Source: Guadua angustifolia (taxonomy: Eukaryota > Streptophyta > Magnoliopsida > Poales > Poaceae). From it: a stretch of 64,000 nucleotides of DNA. The notes under the pieces are model-generated. The model saw nothing but the letters and a program-made list of their open reading frames with translations, searched no databases and was not told the DNA's origin. Below are positions 44,601 through 56,800 of this stretch, piece after piece. The first letter of the stretch is position 1. Each line of letters starts with the position of its first letter. The translations under genes and the position numbers were made by a program. The stretch lies in assembly GCA_036346375.1 (NCBI GenBank), contig CM070504.1:4887890-4951889 (forward strand), read 5' to 3'.

Positions 44601-47491
44601 ATGACGACTCCTCAAGGATATTACGCCCTCTCATGAAAGCCGTTTGAGTAGGGTCGACAACTTTATCCGCCACCAAATTAAGCCTATTTGTGGCAACTTT
44701 AGTAAATATCTTAAAACTCACATTCGGAAGACAAATGGGCCCGAATTGTCAATGATATTCGCCTCTTGAACTTTTGGCAAAATGGTGATCACACCAAAGT
44801 TCAGATCAATAGAGGTATATCCTCGATGAAGATCATGGAACATTGATGAAGATCCTTTGATAACCTCCCAAAACCTTTGATAAAATTCACCGGAAGCCAT
44901 CTCGACCGTGTGCCTTGTTATGTTCCATCCGGAAAATGGCATCCTTAACTTCACTTTCCATGAATGGATTGGTTAATGATCATTTTCCATCTCGCGATAC
45001 TCTCATAATATCATTGTATTCTCCTCATCGAGGTTCAACAAACTCTCTTCGTGCCTCCAAAAAGCTCTTTGTAATAATTGGTTATAAAATTTTTTAGGTT
45101 AGCTCTTCCTTCGATTTTCCCATTCTCATGATCAAGGAATAAATCATTTTCTTCCCGGTTTGCCATTAGCAATCAACTGAAAGTATCTAGTATTATTATC
45201 GCCAAGAGAACATTTTTCACTTTAGCTCATTGATAATACTTGATTTCTTCTTCCTAAGAAGACGTGCAAGATTATCCCGAGCCCGAGCTAGACAATCTCG
45301 CCGATCTCACCAAATCCCTAACCTCAGCAGCTTAAATCCAACTCATTGATAGTCGACAAGAATTCATTTTTTCTTTTTTTATAAATGCCATTGGTATGAG
45401 ACGCCATCCACGAAGAAACTCGCAAGCACCTAACTAATTCCATCGATGAACAGAATTATTTCCTGAACGGTTTATTCCATACTTCAACCACCTTATCAAA
45501 GAAATCCGCCTCTCAAACCAACTCAACTCAAACCGAAAGGTCTAGAGTGTCCCAAAAAGTCAGTGTTGCTAACTCGATTTTTTTAATTTCGCAGGAAGAC
45601 TTTGTCCTGCCACCAGTATTCCCAAGAATCTTAGGCCACGAGGCTTACGGGTAATTGAGTTTCTCTTCTTCTTAGTTCTTCGAGAAGTATTGCACTGTCT
45701 AATGCCGACGAGCTAGGATGATGAGTAACAAGATCTCTCTTTCCCTTCGATTTTTTCGATTGGACGGTGCTGCATGTAGGGTGGTGGAGAGTGTGGGGGA
45801 ACACGTCGAGGGCTTCGCTGTGGGCGACGCGGTGGTGCCCACGTTCCTCGGGCAGTGCAGCACTTGCTCCAGCTGCTTGTCGGACGAGAACAACATGTGC
45901 ACCACGGTGCCGTTCACCGTCGGCCCGGGGATGCGGCGCGACGGCACCACCCGGTTCAGGGACAGCAAGGGCGCCCCGCTCCACGACTTCCTCGCCGTCT
46001 CCAGCTTCAGCCAGTACACCGTCGTCGACATGAACCAGGTCGTCAAGGTCGACCCCGCCGTGCCGCCCAAACTCGCCTGCTGCCTCGGCTGCGGCGGCGG
46101 CACCGGTGAGCCTAGATTGCCATGCCCCAAGCGAAACGGGGCGTCGAATATTAATGTCACACATCTTGCACTGTAGAATTGCATAATAACAACTCGACTA
46201 GCTAGTCAAGCTTACCGTTATAAAACCCAATAAAATTATAATATTATAAAAGTATTCTTCAAGATAAATCTACGTGTATCTAAATTAAATATTTTAAAAT
46301 GTATTAATAGTCAAAGTTTCAAAAGTTAACGCAAACCAAATGACATCTTACACTGATATTAGTGCATCGTGCAATCAATCAGGGGTAGGAGCTGCGTGGA
46401 GGTTGGCCAAGGTGGAACCTGGATCATCAGTGGCTATCTTCGGACTGGGATCGATCGGATTGTCGGTAAGACGGTCTCAATGCTTGTCCTGATACGTGAC
46501 CGCTGAATTTTAAACTGCGCTCAAGTCAAAAGTAATTCATCATTCATGCAATTAACACGAAAAACTCAGTTGATTGGCACTGAACTTGCAGTGGTCGACT
46601 TTTCGTTGTACAGGTGGCACAAGGTGCAAAAATGTGTGGAGCATCAAAGGTTATCGGTGTTGATTTGAACCCTGCCAAACAGGAAGTTGGCAAGTCCCTT
46701 TTTCTTTTGCCGTAACAAGCCACTAAAAATCCTTTTGGCCGAATTCAAAACTGAAGAAAAAGACTGCATTCCTATTAATTGCAGGGAGAAAGTTCGGTGT
46801 GACAGATTTCATCAATCCATCAGAACTCGGCAATAGACCAGTCAGCGAGGTAAGGACTAGGGACCAAGCCAACCCCATTCCAAGTAGCGTATAGAAAAGT
46901 TCTTAATTCATTGTTGCTTGTTCTTAATTTTCTTAATTGTAGGTGATCAATGAGATGACAGGCGGCGGCGCCGACTACAGCTTCGAGTGCATTGGTGTCG
47001 CGTCAGTGATGATCGATGCATTCAGAAGCACTAAACAGGTCACGATCTCACCACCACAACTCGGTCACTGTCAGATGAAAATGCAGTGAGAATAATACCA
47101 TTCGTGTCCGACGCAGGGGAAGGGCAAGACGATCATTCTGGGACTTGAGAAGGATGGCAAGCCGCTCTGCCTGCCGTCCGTCGAGCTCCTGTTCGGCAAG
47201 TGCGTCATGGGATCGCTCTTCGGGGGCATCAAACCCAAAACGGACATCCCAATCCTCGCCGAGAAATGCATGAACAAGGTCATAGATATTCTTGGTTTCA
47301 GATGAATTTCAACAGCACTAAACGATTTAGTACATGAATCGACAGTTTGTGCTCATGCGTTGGTGTAAATGCAGGAGCTGGATCTGGAGAAGCTGATCAC
47401 GCATGAGGTAGACCTGCAGGACATCAACACAGCCTTCGACCTGCTCCTCCAGGGGAAGAGCCTGAGATGCGTCATATGGATGAACAAGTGA
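41664..47491 (+). CDS. Zinc-dependent alcohol dehydrogenase-like protein
   Basis: Ten exons, 41664-41700, 41872-42008, 42387-42442 (or its copy 45595-45650), 45780-46105, 46383-46465, 46614-46689, 46785-46849, 46943-47038, 47117-47278 and 47375-47491, give 384 residues with all phases consistent. Catalytic zinc ligands are Cys48 (SLCHTD), His73-Glu74 (GHEA) and Cys181 (LGCGGGTG). The structural zinc lobe is Cys103, 106, 109 and 117 (QCSTCSSCLSDENNMC). The Rossmann motif GLGSIG is at 206-211. The family is the medium-chain, NAD(H)-dependent class-III-like ADHs that plants have in several 'ADH-like' copies; the substrate is not predictable. Exon 3 (56 nt) is duplicated around a LINE, and using exactly one copy keeps the frame. 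Intron 6 starts GCAAGT, a GC-AG intron. No stop or frameshift is seen in the chosen exons. Confidence 0.9.
42356..42520 (+). repeat. Exon-bearing direct repeat, left copy
   Basis: This 165-bp block, TTGCTAACTCGATTT to GATGACGAGTAA, includes the 3' end of intron 2, all of exon 3 (42387-42442) and the start of intron 3. It recurs as 45566-45728 on the far side of the LINE with three substitutions and a 2-bp indel, none in the exon. Confidence 0.93.
42521..45565 (-). mobile_element. L1-type LINE, decayed, inside the ADH-like gene
   Basis: The insertion lies antisense to the gene. It begins with a T run (its poly-A tail), then a 3' end like that of 25075-25633. Minus-strand fragments encode the RT zinc-binding C-terminal region (GWNLCQNGQFSVKSHYQAL, RSGVILTKDNL), an RT piece (SKSQGLKINFHKSE, MKYLGIPIHYRKL) and earlier RT blocks near 44718-44954. 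Frames are interrupted many times. The endonuclease is not evident, so it is 5'-truncated. Total is 3045 bp between the 165/163-bp direct repeats. Confidence 0.88.
45566..45728 (+). repeat. Exon-bearing direct repeat, right copy
   Basis: Second copy of 42356-42520, with an identical exon 3 (45595-45650) flanked by the same TTTCGCAG acceptor and GG/GTAATT donor. It runs directly into the rest of intron 3 and exon 4. Confidence 0.93.
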
Positions 47492-48673
47492 TGGGTAAAA
47501 CTGGGGAGAAATTTGTGTTCAGAGTTGGCTGCTGGAGCGATCGAATAAATTTGGTGCTTATTTTGGCCGCTGTGGCTGAAATGTAAGTCATGTAGGTACC
47601 ATAAAATCATTGTTGTGGAGCACAAAGTACGTGTATGGGCAGTTAGCACTATTAGCAGTATCGTTTCATTATCAAGCTCATGAACTGAAATTGATGCAGC
47701 CTTAATCATTTATCTACAATCCAATAAAGGATACTACTGTTCTTTATCGTTACGGATGTGACACAACTCTTTAGCTGTGATTCGGATTTGGTCGCAGCAC
47801 AAAATACATTCAATGAGAAAGCATGTGTTTACGCTCCGTGAGACTGTGAAGCCGCCGCAAAAATTCCTAACATATGTAATGAATGCGCATATGTGTATGT
47901 GCGTGTGTAATATAACTGAGGTGTGTATGATATGTGTCCTCTTTATACTGTTACTAGTGGGGTAACCAAACGTTGCAGCGAACTCCTAATAAGATTGATA
48001 CATATTATCAAACGATCACAGACCATACCATGAACAACAAATTTTTCTCATACATATATCAAGCGAAATAATCAAACTATCACTCGCGGCATCAAGTCAA
48101 ATCTTATATTGAATAACACTTACCCTCCACCCTTATATCAAGTCAATCAATTAATCAAAAGAGAGTGACACATAATCCATTGGCATATAGTATAACTTTT
48201 TTCTTGGCAAGAGGACCTCGTTCTTCAAAATAAGCCGAAGTGATTTCTATAATGTTCTGTATATTACAACATACAAGAATAGGTACCCAAACATGACAAA
48301 TTAAGATCGACTAAATAACAAACAAATTGAAACTACTGACACAGAAGACAAATTTTGTTACATTCCATTGAAGTCCTCACACAATGCAACATGTTCCGGT
48401 TCATATGAATGCTAGCACTACTTCAGCAATATCAACATGCTTTTCCAGCACGTCGCTATAGATAAAAAAAATTACCCTAGCAAGTTCAGCTCCCGTGACT
48501 TATCTCAGCCCGAATCAACGCCGATGTGTTCCACCTACACTGTTGCCTTGGTTTTGCTGCTACACACAAAATTGTCATCCACAACAAACAAAAAATAAAT
48601 CGTTTAAGTTCAGCCAAATCAAATGCCACGATCACCTATGTTCCTTTGTTCTTCCATGCATTGCTCCTCCATA
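47492..48673. other. ADH-like gene 3' flank, no gene recognised
   Basis: The presumed 3' UTR is followed by AT-rich intergenic DNA up to the CACTA left end. Short open frames have no recognisable motif. Confidence 0.4.
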
Positions 48674-49073
48674 CACTACTACAAAAGGACTATATTAGGC
48701 TCCTAATCACTAACGGTTTTCAAAAACCGTCTGTGATGAGGTGTCATTACAGACGGTTTTTTTTTCAAAACCAGTCTGTGATGAGTCTCGAGTATATCAC
48801 AGACGGTTTTAGGCTAAAACCGTCTGTGATGAGCGGCACATCACATACGGTTGAAGCCAAAAACCGTCTAGGATGATTAGCATCACATATGGTTCAATCT
48901 TAAAATCATCTGTGATCTACCAGCTATAAAGCCATCCACATCTTAGTTCAAGGTGCAAGAGTTCCAACGCAAACCCTAGCGTCCTACGTCCATGCTTCCG
49001 CGCAAAAGTCGCCTCCCTTGGTCCGCCTCCCTCGGGCCGCCTTTGCCTCTCTCGAGCCACCTTTGCCTCTCTC

Positions 49074-49641
49074 GAGTACGACTACGATCTTTTAAACATT
49101 GGCACAGGGAGTAGCGGCATGCCCTTCGCCACCGTCGCGTATCGACGACCTCGGCGGCACGTAAGCGAACTTCCGCCCTCCGCCCCCATATTTACTCTTT
49201 GTATGTCCAGTCACAACTTTTGATCTGCGGGAATGTTTGTTCGGAATTTGGATTTCGTGTTTGTAGCCAACACGCTTTTGCTATTAACAACCTGTATATT
49301 GAATGTTTTGTCGAGTCTTGTTTCATACCCATGATTCATGAAAATGGGCCACCTAGGAATAGAGCATGTTATTGATTCAAATGCAGCATTGGACTTGCCT
49401 TCAAGATTAGAGAAGATTGCAATAGTTGGAGATAGTTATATTGCTTTGAAGTTTGTTGGCATTTTCAACGACCAAATACAAAGTTTAATATCGTATGACT
49501 ATGCTGTTTTCACTTCTCTTAATCAAATTTTGTGCATCTGTAAAATTTCTAGATATATGCATCCTTATAGAAACCATATACTTGTAGAATTTGGAATTGA
49601 AAGAGGTTGGGGTCAAAATGGATAAGCATGGGGCAATTATG
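49074..49641 (+). pseudogene. Captured glutathione reductase exon fragments
   Basis: Three segments in the native order match plant glutathione reductase. 49074-49160 encodes YDYDLLNIGTGSSG, the FAD dinucleotide fold, joined directly to MPFATVA with about 17 residues deleted, then a shifted DDLGG before donor GTAAGCG. About 49356-49470 encodes GIEHVIDSNAALDLPSR and EKIAIVGDSYIAL, the NADPH-binding fold, with Gly changed in its GGGY motif. About 49605-49641 encodes VGVKMDKHGAIM before donor GTACGTG. Intron-like DNA separates them, so capture was from genomic DNA. The disulfide active site, the interface domain and most exons are missing. It is not a functional enzyme. Confidence 0.85.
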
Positions 49642-49838
49642 GTACGTGTCTTTTATGGACTTCAATTTTCTCCACTATTGCCATACTCTTGAATTGTTTC
49701 TCGTCAAAAGAAACATCAAAGGCCCTTCATGGTTATCGATTTCTAAATTTGTCACCTGTCCATCTACTCAATGGGTATATCATCAACTTGACTCTGTCTT
49801 GTTACCCTGTCCTGTTTTATATCAAATTATTTAATATT

Positions 49839-49970
49839 CTAAGTGTCCAATTTTACTATGACTTGGATAGCTGAAATTTAGCTAAGTGTCCAATTTTATC
49901 ATGAATTAGATAGCTCAAATTTAGCTAAGTATCCAATTTTACCATGACTTAAATAGCCAAAATTTACCTA
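49839..49970. repeat. 43-bp tandem repeat inside the CACTA element
   Basis: Three units of the form AAGTGTCCAATTTTACTATG, then TTGGATAGC and AATTTAGCT, lie head to tail. They are followed at about 49972-50005 by an inverted partial copy (GGGCTATCCAAGTCATGGTA), so the array can fold on itself. Confidence 0.85.
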
Positions 49971-50504
49971 AATTTGGGCTATCCAAGTCATGGTAAATCA
50001 TGGTAAATTTAGCTTGTTGTGTATATAGTTGATGGATATTCATTTCTATTCGAGTCTGCTTCTCACGTATGTTGAAGTGTGTTGACTAAAATTTTTTATT
50101 GTATTTTGTTCATTACATCTTAATATAGTGTTTTTATTACATTACACAACTTTACACAGTATCCTGAATAATAAGGCATATAGTTCTATGCTTTTATGTA
50201 ATCTTTTTGTTTCAGATGGCATATTATCCAGTATGAAAAGGGCATATCACAGATGATTCTAGGCTAGAACCGTTTGTGATGATCCCATATCACAGACGGT
50301 TCTAAATTAGAACTGTCTGTGATTAACCCTCATCACAGACAGTTTTAGGATAGAACCATCTGTGATGTTAATTTTCACTGACGGTTCAAAAACCGTCTAT
50401 AATAACCTATTGTCATCACTGACACTTTAATACAGACGGTTCACAAAACTATCTGTGATGTGGTTTGTGAACCATCTATGATGTGCGGTTGTCTAGTAGT
50501 GATA

Positions 50505-52364
50505 GGATTAGAGCTCTTTATATTTTTTGTGATACTCCTACATGTTTAAAAAAGGCAATATTAATACAACCATATTAATTAGAATGATTTCAGATTAGGT
50601 TGATAGGTTAAAAAGGAAAATTACTGGTACCTATCTTTTACTTTAGAGTAGGAAATGTTAGCAAGAAATCCTTCGATTTAGGCTTAGGTACTTTGCAAAA
50701 CCATTAATGCTTGAAAGCAGCATGTGCTGTTATGTGCTGTATGAAATAAACAAGTATGTTCAAAGAGATGCAAAACGAGGATACAAGAATCATATGGTTT
50801 GCTACAGGGCGTAAATTACCTTCTCAGGGTTATGCCATGTCAGATGCCATCCACCACTCCTTTCCACTTCTTTCCTGTATAGCATAAATCACAGAACAAG
50901 GAATGAATAGGCATACCTACAATATCCATTTGAATTGCCCAAGGAGAAACATAAACAACATTCTCCATAAAGAACAGCAGCTTCTTTTAAGACATAGATG
51001 CAATACAAGAATTAAATTTGCGATGTGTAGATTAAAACCTAAGGATCTGTGTTAGTTAAGCAAAAGATGAGGCGTTCAAAACACTATGGAAAACTATCTT
51101 TTCATTACATGCCATAGCGTAATCAGAAACAATATTTTTTTTGGAGCCTTGGCCAAATAAATAGAAAATTTTGTGTAGCTACTATGTCCAAGCCTATATG
51201 ATTTTACTACTTGAATAGGAATTCAACATCACGCCTAAAACGTAACATTTAATCCACTTAGCTATGTGCAGCTCCTTAGCTACCACTCCATCAAAAGTGT
51301 TATCGTTTTTGTAACAGAGAGTTAGAGAAAAGGAAACAACCCCTGAGACTTTCTTCTGTTTAATTGGTGATAGAACGAACCCGTAGAGACAATCCATCAA
51401 GCAGTCAACGTGCATAGCTATAATTGCATAATCAAATTTCTGGAAAGAAATTCCTTCATAATTTAAGCAGTGGACACAAACTAATTAGGTGCATACTCCA
51501 TGAGCAATCAAAAGGGCACACCAGATTCTAGTGAATTGGAATTTCTATGGGGCAATTCATCAAGCATGTCATGTGCACACACAAAAACAAAAAATCAGTA
51601 CCCCAATTTATCATCTTCTCTGCACATAACACTTCTGAGAAATCAAACTCATCCTAATCATCTCACAAGAAATTTGGGTGAAGAACAAGCAGAATCATCA
51701 AAATGGATCTGGGAAGGGATGGATGACAATTCATAACCCTTTGTGCGGGGTGGGCCTGCAGAATAGAATTGTTGTTTCTGGCATGATTGTGCGTGTGTGT
51801 GCCCGCACGCATGTGACGGTGGTGCTAGTCAGCTTGGGGAGGATGACCAGTAATAATGGAGGAATCTTGGTGGATGGCTTGTAGGTTAGGAGTCATCCTC
51901 AAAATATCCATGACACAAATCTATCGATGAATGAAAGGTTTGGAAGCTGAAGTCTAAGGTGAAAGAAAGAACCACATATGCTAGATGAAAATAGTGGACT
52001 CCAACCAGATCAAGAACAAAGAGAAGGGAGTCTTGACCTCAAACTGTCGGTCGAGAGGTCGGAAGGGTTGCTTTCTCTACCTGTTGTGTTGCCAAAGAGG
52101 AGCATGAGACGAACATGTATCCTATGCAAGCAAGGTGGTCGCAGCCCGTTGTCAAGTCGAGGTGGCTGAGAAGATCCCTAATGGTGAGCACCACTACAAT
52201 CAATCCCTACTTCTAGAGTGCCTCAATCCCCACTTCTTCCTCTGCGCCGATCACCCACCTGCGAGGTCCCGATGAGCCCCATTGATGAGCCCCATTGGGA
52301 TCCAGTCGAGCCGCTGCCGATTCGTCTCAGACAATATCACAACCAGATCCGAAACCCCACCATT
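50505..52364. other. Intergenic, no gene recognised
   Basis: No coding signature strong enough to call. A 48-codon minus-strand frame near 50850-50990 is protein-like in composition but has no motif I know. A small direct duplication (GATGAGCCCCATTG twice) lies at about 52271-52298. Confidence 0.35.
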
Positions 52365-52365
52365 A

Positions 52366-52530
52366 AGACCATCTCCAACGCTATCCCGTCCCGAGTCTCG
52401 TTCCCGTGAGCACGGGAAAGCGAAGAAAACAGTGCTCCGCAGACTGCTCCAACGCCTTCCCCTCCTGTCCGCAAAATGCACGGGATAGGAGAGAGAATCC
52501 CACGCCCGCGAGATCCTCTCTCCATTCCCT
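52366..52530. mobile_element. Tourist-like MITE, left part, upstream of RRS1
   Basis: TAA followed by GACCATCTCCAACG and a GAGAGAATCCC block resembles the left half of the Tourist element at 38185. The right terminus is not found, so it is truncated or absorbed into the promoter / 5' UTR of RRS1. Confidence 0.5.
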
Positions 52531-52780
52531 TCGCTCGCTCGTGCAGCTCGGAGGAGCAACCGCCTGTCTTCGCGCGCTGGCTCGGAACGGGGAGTGGTGG
52601 AGCGGCAGAGACGAAGGGTCGAGGCGAAGCGCCGGCGCTCCGCGAGTAGAGGCTGTCGGCGACGGGCGGCGACGACTGCCACCGGTGACGATCACGAGGC
52701 AAGCCGCAAGCGGCATCGACGCGGCAGGTGCCGCACGCCTCTCCCCAAAACGCTCGACTCCGCAACGCAGTGGCGCAGCC

Positions 52781-53125
52781 ATGGCGGAAGGAGCAGCCAC
52801 CGACGCCGTCACCACCAACTACGAGGTGGATCTGGGCAACCTCATGGCCTACGACCCCTCGCACCACCTCCCCGCCGCCTCGTCCTCTAGGTTCCCCACA
52901 TCACACGAACGAGCAGTGTCACCTTTGCCTTTTGTGCCATGTTGTTTCGTGACTAAATTTTGCGCTTGATGCAGGGAGGAGCTGAGGGAGGACTGCCTGC
53001 GGAAGGGGACGGAGCTGGCGCAGGCGGTGGCCGACGCCCTCTTCGCGCCTCCGGCCAACGAGGATCGCGACGGCCCCATCGTCCGCCTCCCGCCGCCCAC
53101 CACCCGCCTCCCCCGCGAGAAGCAT
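52781..53125 (+). CDS. RRS1: Ribosome biogenesis regulatory protein RRS1, 5' exons (partial)
   Basis: Exons 52781-52890 and 52975-53125 (acceptor TTGATGCAG, donor GTGAGA) encode the first 87 residues: MAEGAATDAVTTNYEVDLGN, LMAYDPSHHLP, then EELREDCLRKGTELAQAV, NEDRDGPIVRLPPPTTRLP and REKH. These are the N-terminal signature blocks of eukaryotic RRS1, a nucleolar factor that brings the 5S RNP (5S rRNA, uL18, uL5) to the pre-60S particle together with RPF2. The next exon is not in the window: a MULE occupies 53250-63856 of the following intron and the intron continues to the right edge. The coding exons seen are intact. Whether the intron is still spliced cannot be told from sequence. Confidence 0.92.
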
Positions 53126-53249
53126 GTGAGAAGACAACCGCTCTCTTCTATATTCTACTCGCTAGTGATCTCAAGAGCATCATTTGTTGTTGATCTGTTA
53201 TAGAATCATGTGAACTGTTGATTTAGCTTTGTGCGTGCCAATGAAAATG

Positions 53250-53525
53250 GAGAAATTTGTTTTTTTGACATCTTCAAGAAGTGGCTTCGCATATTTGCCA
53301 CTATGAAGCATAGCTTCACAAAATTGCCATTTACTTCGTGTGCCTGTTATTTCCCCTGCCATTTTTTCCTCTTTATTCGATTTTAATTTTGTTTCCCATT
53401 TTCAACCATGCGAATTGACCAGAATACCCCTGCCTATTGATTGCATCAGGTCTCGTTGATCTCCCGGAGAAAATTCCCATGCAGTCGAACGTCAGCAGGT
53501 TATGCAGTCGTTTCTCTTCGTCCCA
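53250..53525. repeat. MULE left terminal inverted repeat
   Basis: Mirrors 63580-63856; shared words include GACATCTTCAAGAAGTGGC, CTATGAAGCAT and GATCTCCCGGAGAAAATTCC. Similarity fades toward the inner end. Confidence 0.93.
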
Positions 53526-53828
53526 GTCCGCAAATAAACGCATACGCCGCCCAATTTTCTCCATCACCGATGGTCACTTGCCTGAATATTTACCACCGCC
53601 TGCTCATTTCGATTGGAATGTCACCGTCCGAATAAAAAGAAAGTCTATGTGCATGATACTCCTTCCTGCTCGCTTTTCTTTACATGACTCTTTCTCCGGC
53701 TTGTATCGACATGTTTTCGGTGGCAAGCCAAATCTTTTCTAGATGCAATGTAATTGCTTCGATCCGATATACTTGATCTTAAATAAATAGTTGGGTGTTT
53801 AATCAGTCAAATAAACCATCCTTGGACT

Positions 53829-56800
53829 TGTCAGGAAATGGAGATCGCTGGGTTCTGAAGATTTTGTGGAAGCGGGAAGTTCTGAAGAAAACAGAGGAAG
53901 TGCTGGGGAGTTCAAAGTGGCATCGACGGTCCTGGTGAAATGCGAGTGTTATCAGCACATCCAACGGCCAGATGACCATAAACAGTGTTTACTTAATGCT
54001 TATTGTCTGTTGTTCTGTCGTTTTCTTCTCTTTACTTGTTGTTTTACCCAGAAGTCGTGAACTTGCGCTCTTCATTCAGAACCTATTGGAGTATAAATTC
54101 AAGTCTGGAATGGAGGAAAGTTACCCTTCCACATAATTATCTAGTCTCTTTAGGTAAAGTAGAACCCTAGTTTATTCTCTCCTGGTTTTTGGTGTGGCGG
54201 CGGCGTCGTTCTCTGTATTTGGCGGAACTCTGCGATCATCGGATTGAGTCTTCGGCTGGGTCCTGACATTTTTGGTATCAGAGCAAGGGTGATTCTTGGC
54301 CAAGGGAACCAGCTTGCGTGGTGAAGAGATGGAGGTTCCTAAGAGATTGAGAAGATCCAAGCCGAGATGGCGAACATGAAGTCCGATATGGCGAGTATGA
54401 AGAATGATCCGGGGAAATCAAAAGTTCATCGATGGAAGATCTCCCCGCACCACGCTACCGATGGATCGGTGAGTCTGTTATACCTCTGGATGGTGCTCCT
54501 CGCATGTATTCAATCGAGTCGGGCAGATTTGGGGCAAGAGGGGTTGCACAGGATTTCTATGGAGGTCTCGGGTGTTATAGATCATCGGTCTGCTTGGGAA
54601 CAGTATGGCCCAGATTGACTTCAAAGAACTTCGGACATCTTCTTATCCGCAAGTGAGACCATCTATGGGGAATGGGTATTCTTTTTCTTTCTCACCTCAA
54701 GTATCCCATCAGCACCATTGGGAAGCCGCTTTAGGCGGTGGTTATTCTGCACTGGTACTTTCATCCGACAATATCACACCAAGCTTCCAAGGTGTAGGAC
54801 CCGGACTGATGGGCGCTTTGAACTTACATTTTCCAGGTACACATGGTTGATCGCAGAGGCAACCGACATGGGTGATCAACAGGACATCATCAATATCTCA
54901 AGTCATTATCAAGGGACCCAAGTTGGAGTTACTGTGTTTTTCGGGGATAATCCTATTGGATGGTTGGATCGGTGTGAACGATTCTTTGAGATGGCAGGTA
55001 CTCTATGGAACAATTGGTGAACTTGGTGTGGGACATCGATAGGCCGAGCTAACACTTGGTTCCGGTATTGGGGTTTCTTGGCGATCGTTAAATTGGCACC
55101 AATTTAGTGCGATTCTGTGTGACCGTTTTTCAGATGCAAGTGCGCATGAGGCAAAGGAGAAACGCAAGGAGTAAAGCATCTCACTTCGGTCAAGAAGTAT
55201 ATTGACTACTTGAGAAGTGTGTTGATTTGGTTAAGCGGGATCATGCCTATTTACAAGAAACCTATCTGTTGAGTTGTTTCATTGGAGGACTCAAAGAAGA
55301 GATTAAGTATGCGATCGTGACCATCAACCAAAGGGTTGATTGAAGCATTTTGGTATGCTAAATTGGAAGAAAAAATGCATTGGCTAGAAGAAGTGGTAGT
55401 GCAAGTGGAGCATCCAAGCCGAGAGTTATCGCAACTCAAAGAAATACCAACCTGTTATTATCAAAGAGGATAAGAGAGAGATTCAACCAGAAGACCGGTG
55501 GAAAACCGGTTAGAACTTGTTGGCATTGTAATGAAGTATGGACTCGGGCCATAATCAACAATGCAAAGTCGACATGCTCTTCATAATCTGACATCGAGAG
55601 GATCGGGAAGAATGGGAAGTCGAAGAAGAAAACCCACCGATGAACCAATTGGGAACAAGACCGATCAGAGAGTCCCGAGGATGATCGTGAGGAAGAAGAG
55701 AAGGGACAGTTAATGCAAATCTCATTATATGTTGCCCATGGAGTGAGTGGAACTTTCACATTTTCATTGATGGTGTATGTCCAGTGGCAAACCCGCAATA
55801 GCTTTGGTAGATAGTGGGAGTACACATTCATTCCTAGACTATGATTATGCAATAAAGGTTGGATGCACTCTATGTCAAATACCCTTAGGACAAGAGTCGC
55901 CGCAAGTGGTGGCACATTGGTGTCTGATGCAATGGTGAAACATTTGTGCTACAATATACAAGGTATTTCATTCAACTCAACTTTCAAATTGTTGAAGCTG
56001 GGGAATTATGACATGATACTAGGGGCTGATTGGTTGTATGAGCATAGTCCTATTGAGTTAGACCTTAAAGAAAAAGTGCTTATTATTGTCAAAGAAGGAC
56101 AACAAGTCTGTTTCAACGACTTCACTCAACCTAAAGTTAATTACCTTCAAAGTCGGCGAGTTCCAGTTGGTGGCCAAGAGTGTCGATGGGTTTCTCATTC
56201 AGTTAATTCGATGGAGGAAGAAGTGATGGACAGTGCTGTACAAATTGATCCTAGAATTGAAGCTGCGCTAGAGGAATATGCTGATGTTTTTTTAGAGCTG
56301 ACTGGATTACCACCGGCGTGGCTCATGACCATGTGATTCATTTGAAACCCGAGTAGAACCTCCAAACCTCGAGCCCTACCAGTATTCCGCATCATCGAGA
56401 ACGACTCTAGAGGAGATCATTCAAACATGTTGAAAACAGGAGAAATCAAACCGAGTAGTAGTCCCTACTCCTCTCTGTAGTGATGGTTCGGAAGAAAGAC
56501 GGCGCATGGCGTATGTGCGTGGATTTTCGGCGCTTAAACAAAGATGACCATTAAGAACAAGTTCCCTATGCCAAGAATTGAAGATTTACTAGATGAATTA
56601 CAGGATCAACTATATTCTCAAAGTTGGATCTCGTGTCCGTATCATCAAATAAGGATGCACGAAGAGGACATACCAAAACCGCTTTTAAGACCCATTTGGG
56701 GCACTACGAGTACATTGTCATGCCCTTCGGGTTGATTTAATGCACCTCCGACTTTTCAGCGTTGATGAATACTGTATTTGAAGAACATTTGAGGAAGTTC

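Larger units (their letters stand above)
48674..50501 (+). mobile_element. Non-autonomous CACTA element with captured gene exons
   Basis: The left end is CACTACTACAAAAGG; the right end TCTAGTAGTG gives CACTACTAGA inverted. Both flanks show the 3-bp duplication ATA (48671-48673 and 50502-50504). Subterminal arrays of TCACAGACGGTT-type motifs in both orientations lie at 48710-48915 and 50240-50480. The 1828-bp element has no transposase; its centre contains exons of a glutathione reductase gene in sense orientation. Confidence 0.93.

Noticed and set aside
52251..52969. Overlapping frames of 140-190 codons just upstream of RRS1
   Set aside because: GC-rich promoter/5' UTR artefacts; low complexity, and one runs into the true RRS1 start in another frame.
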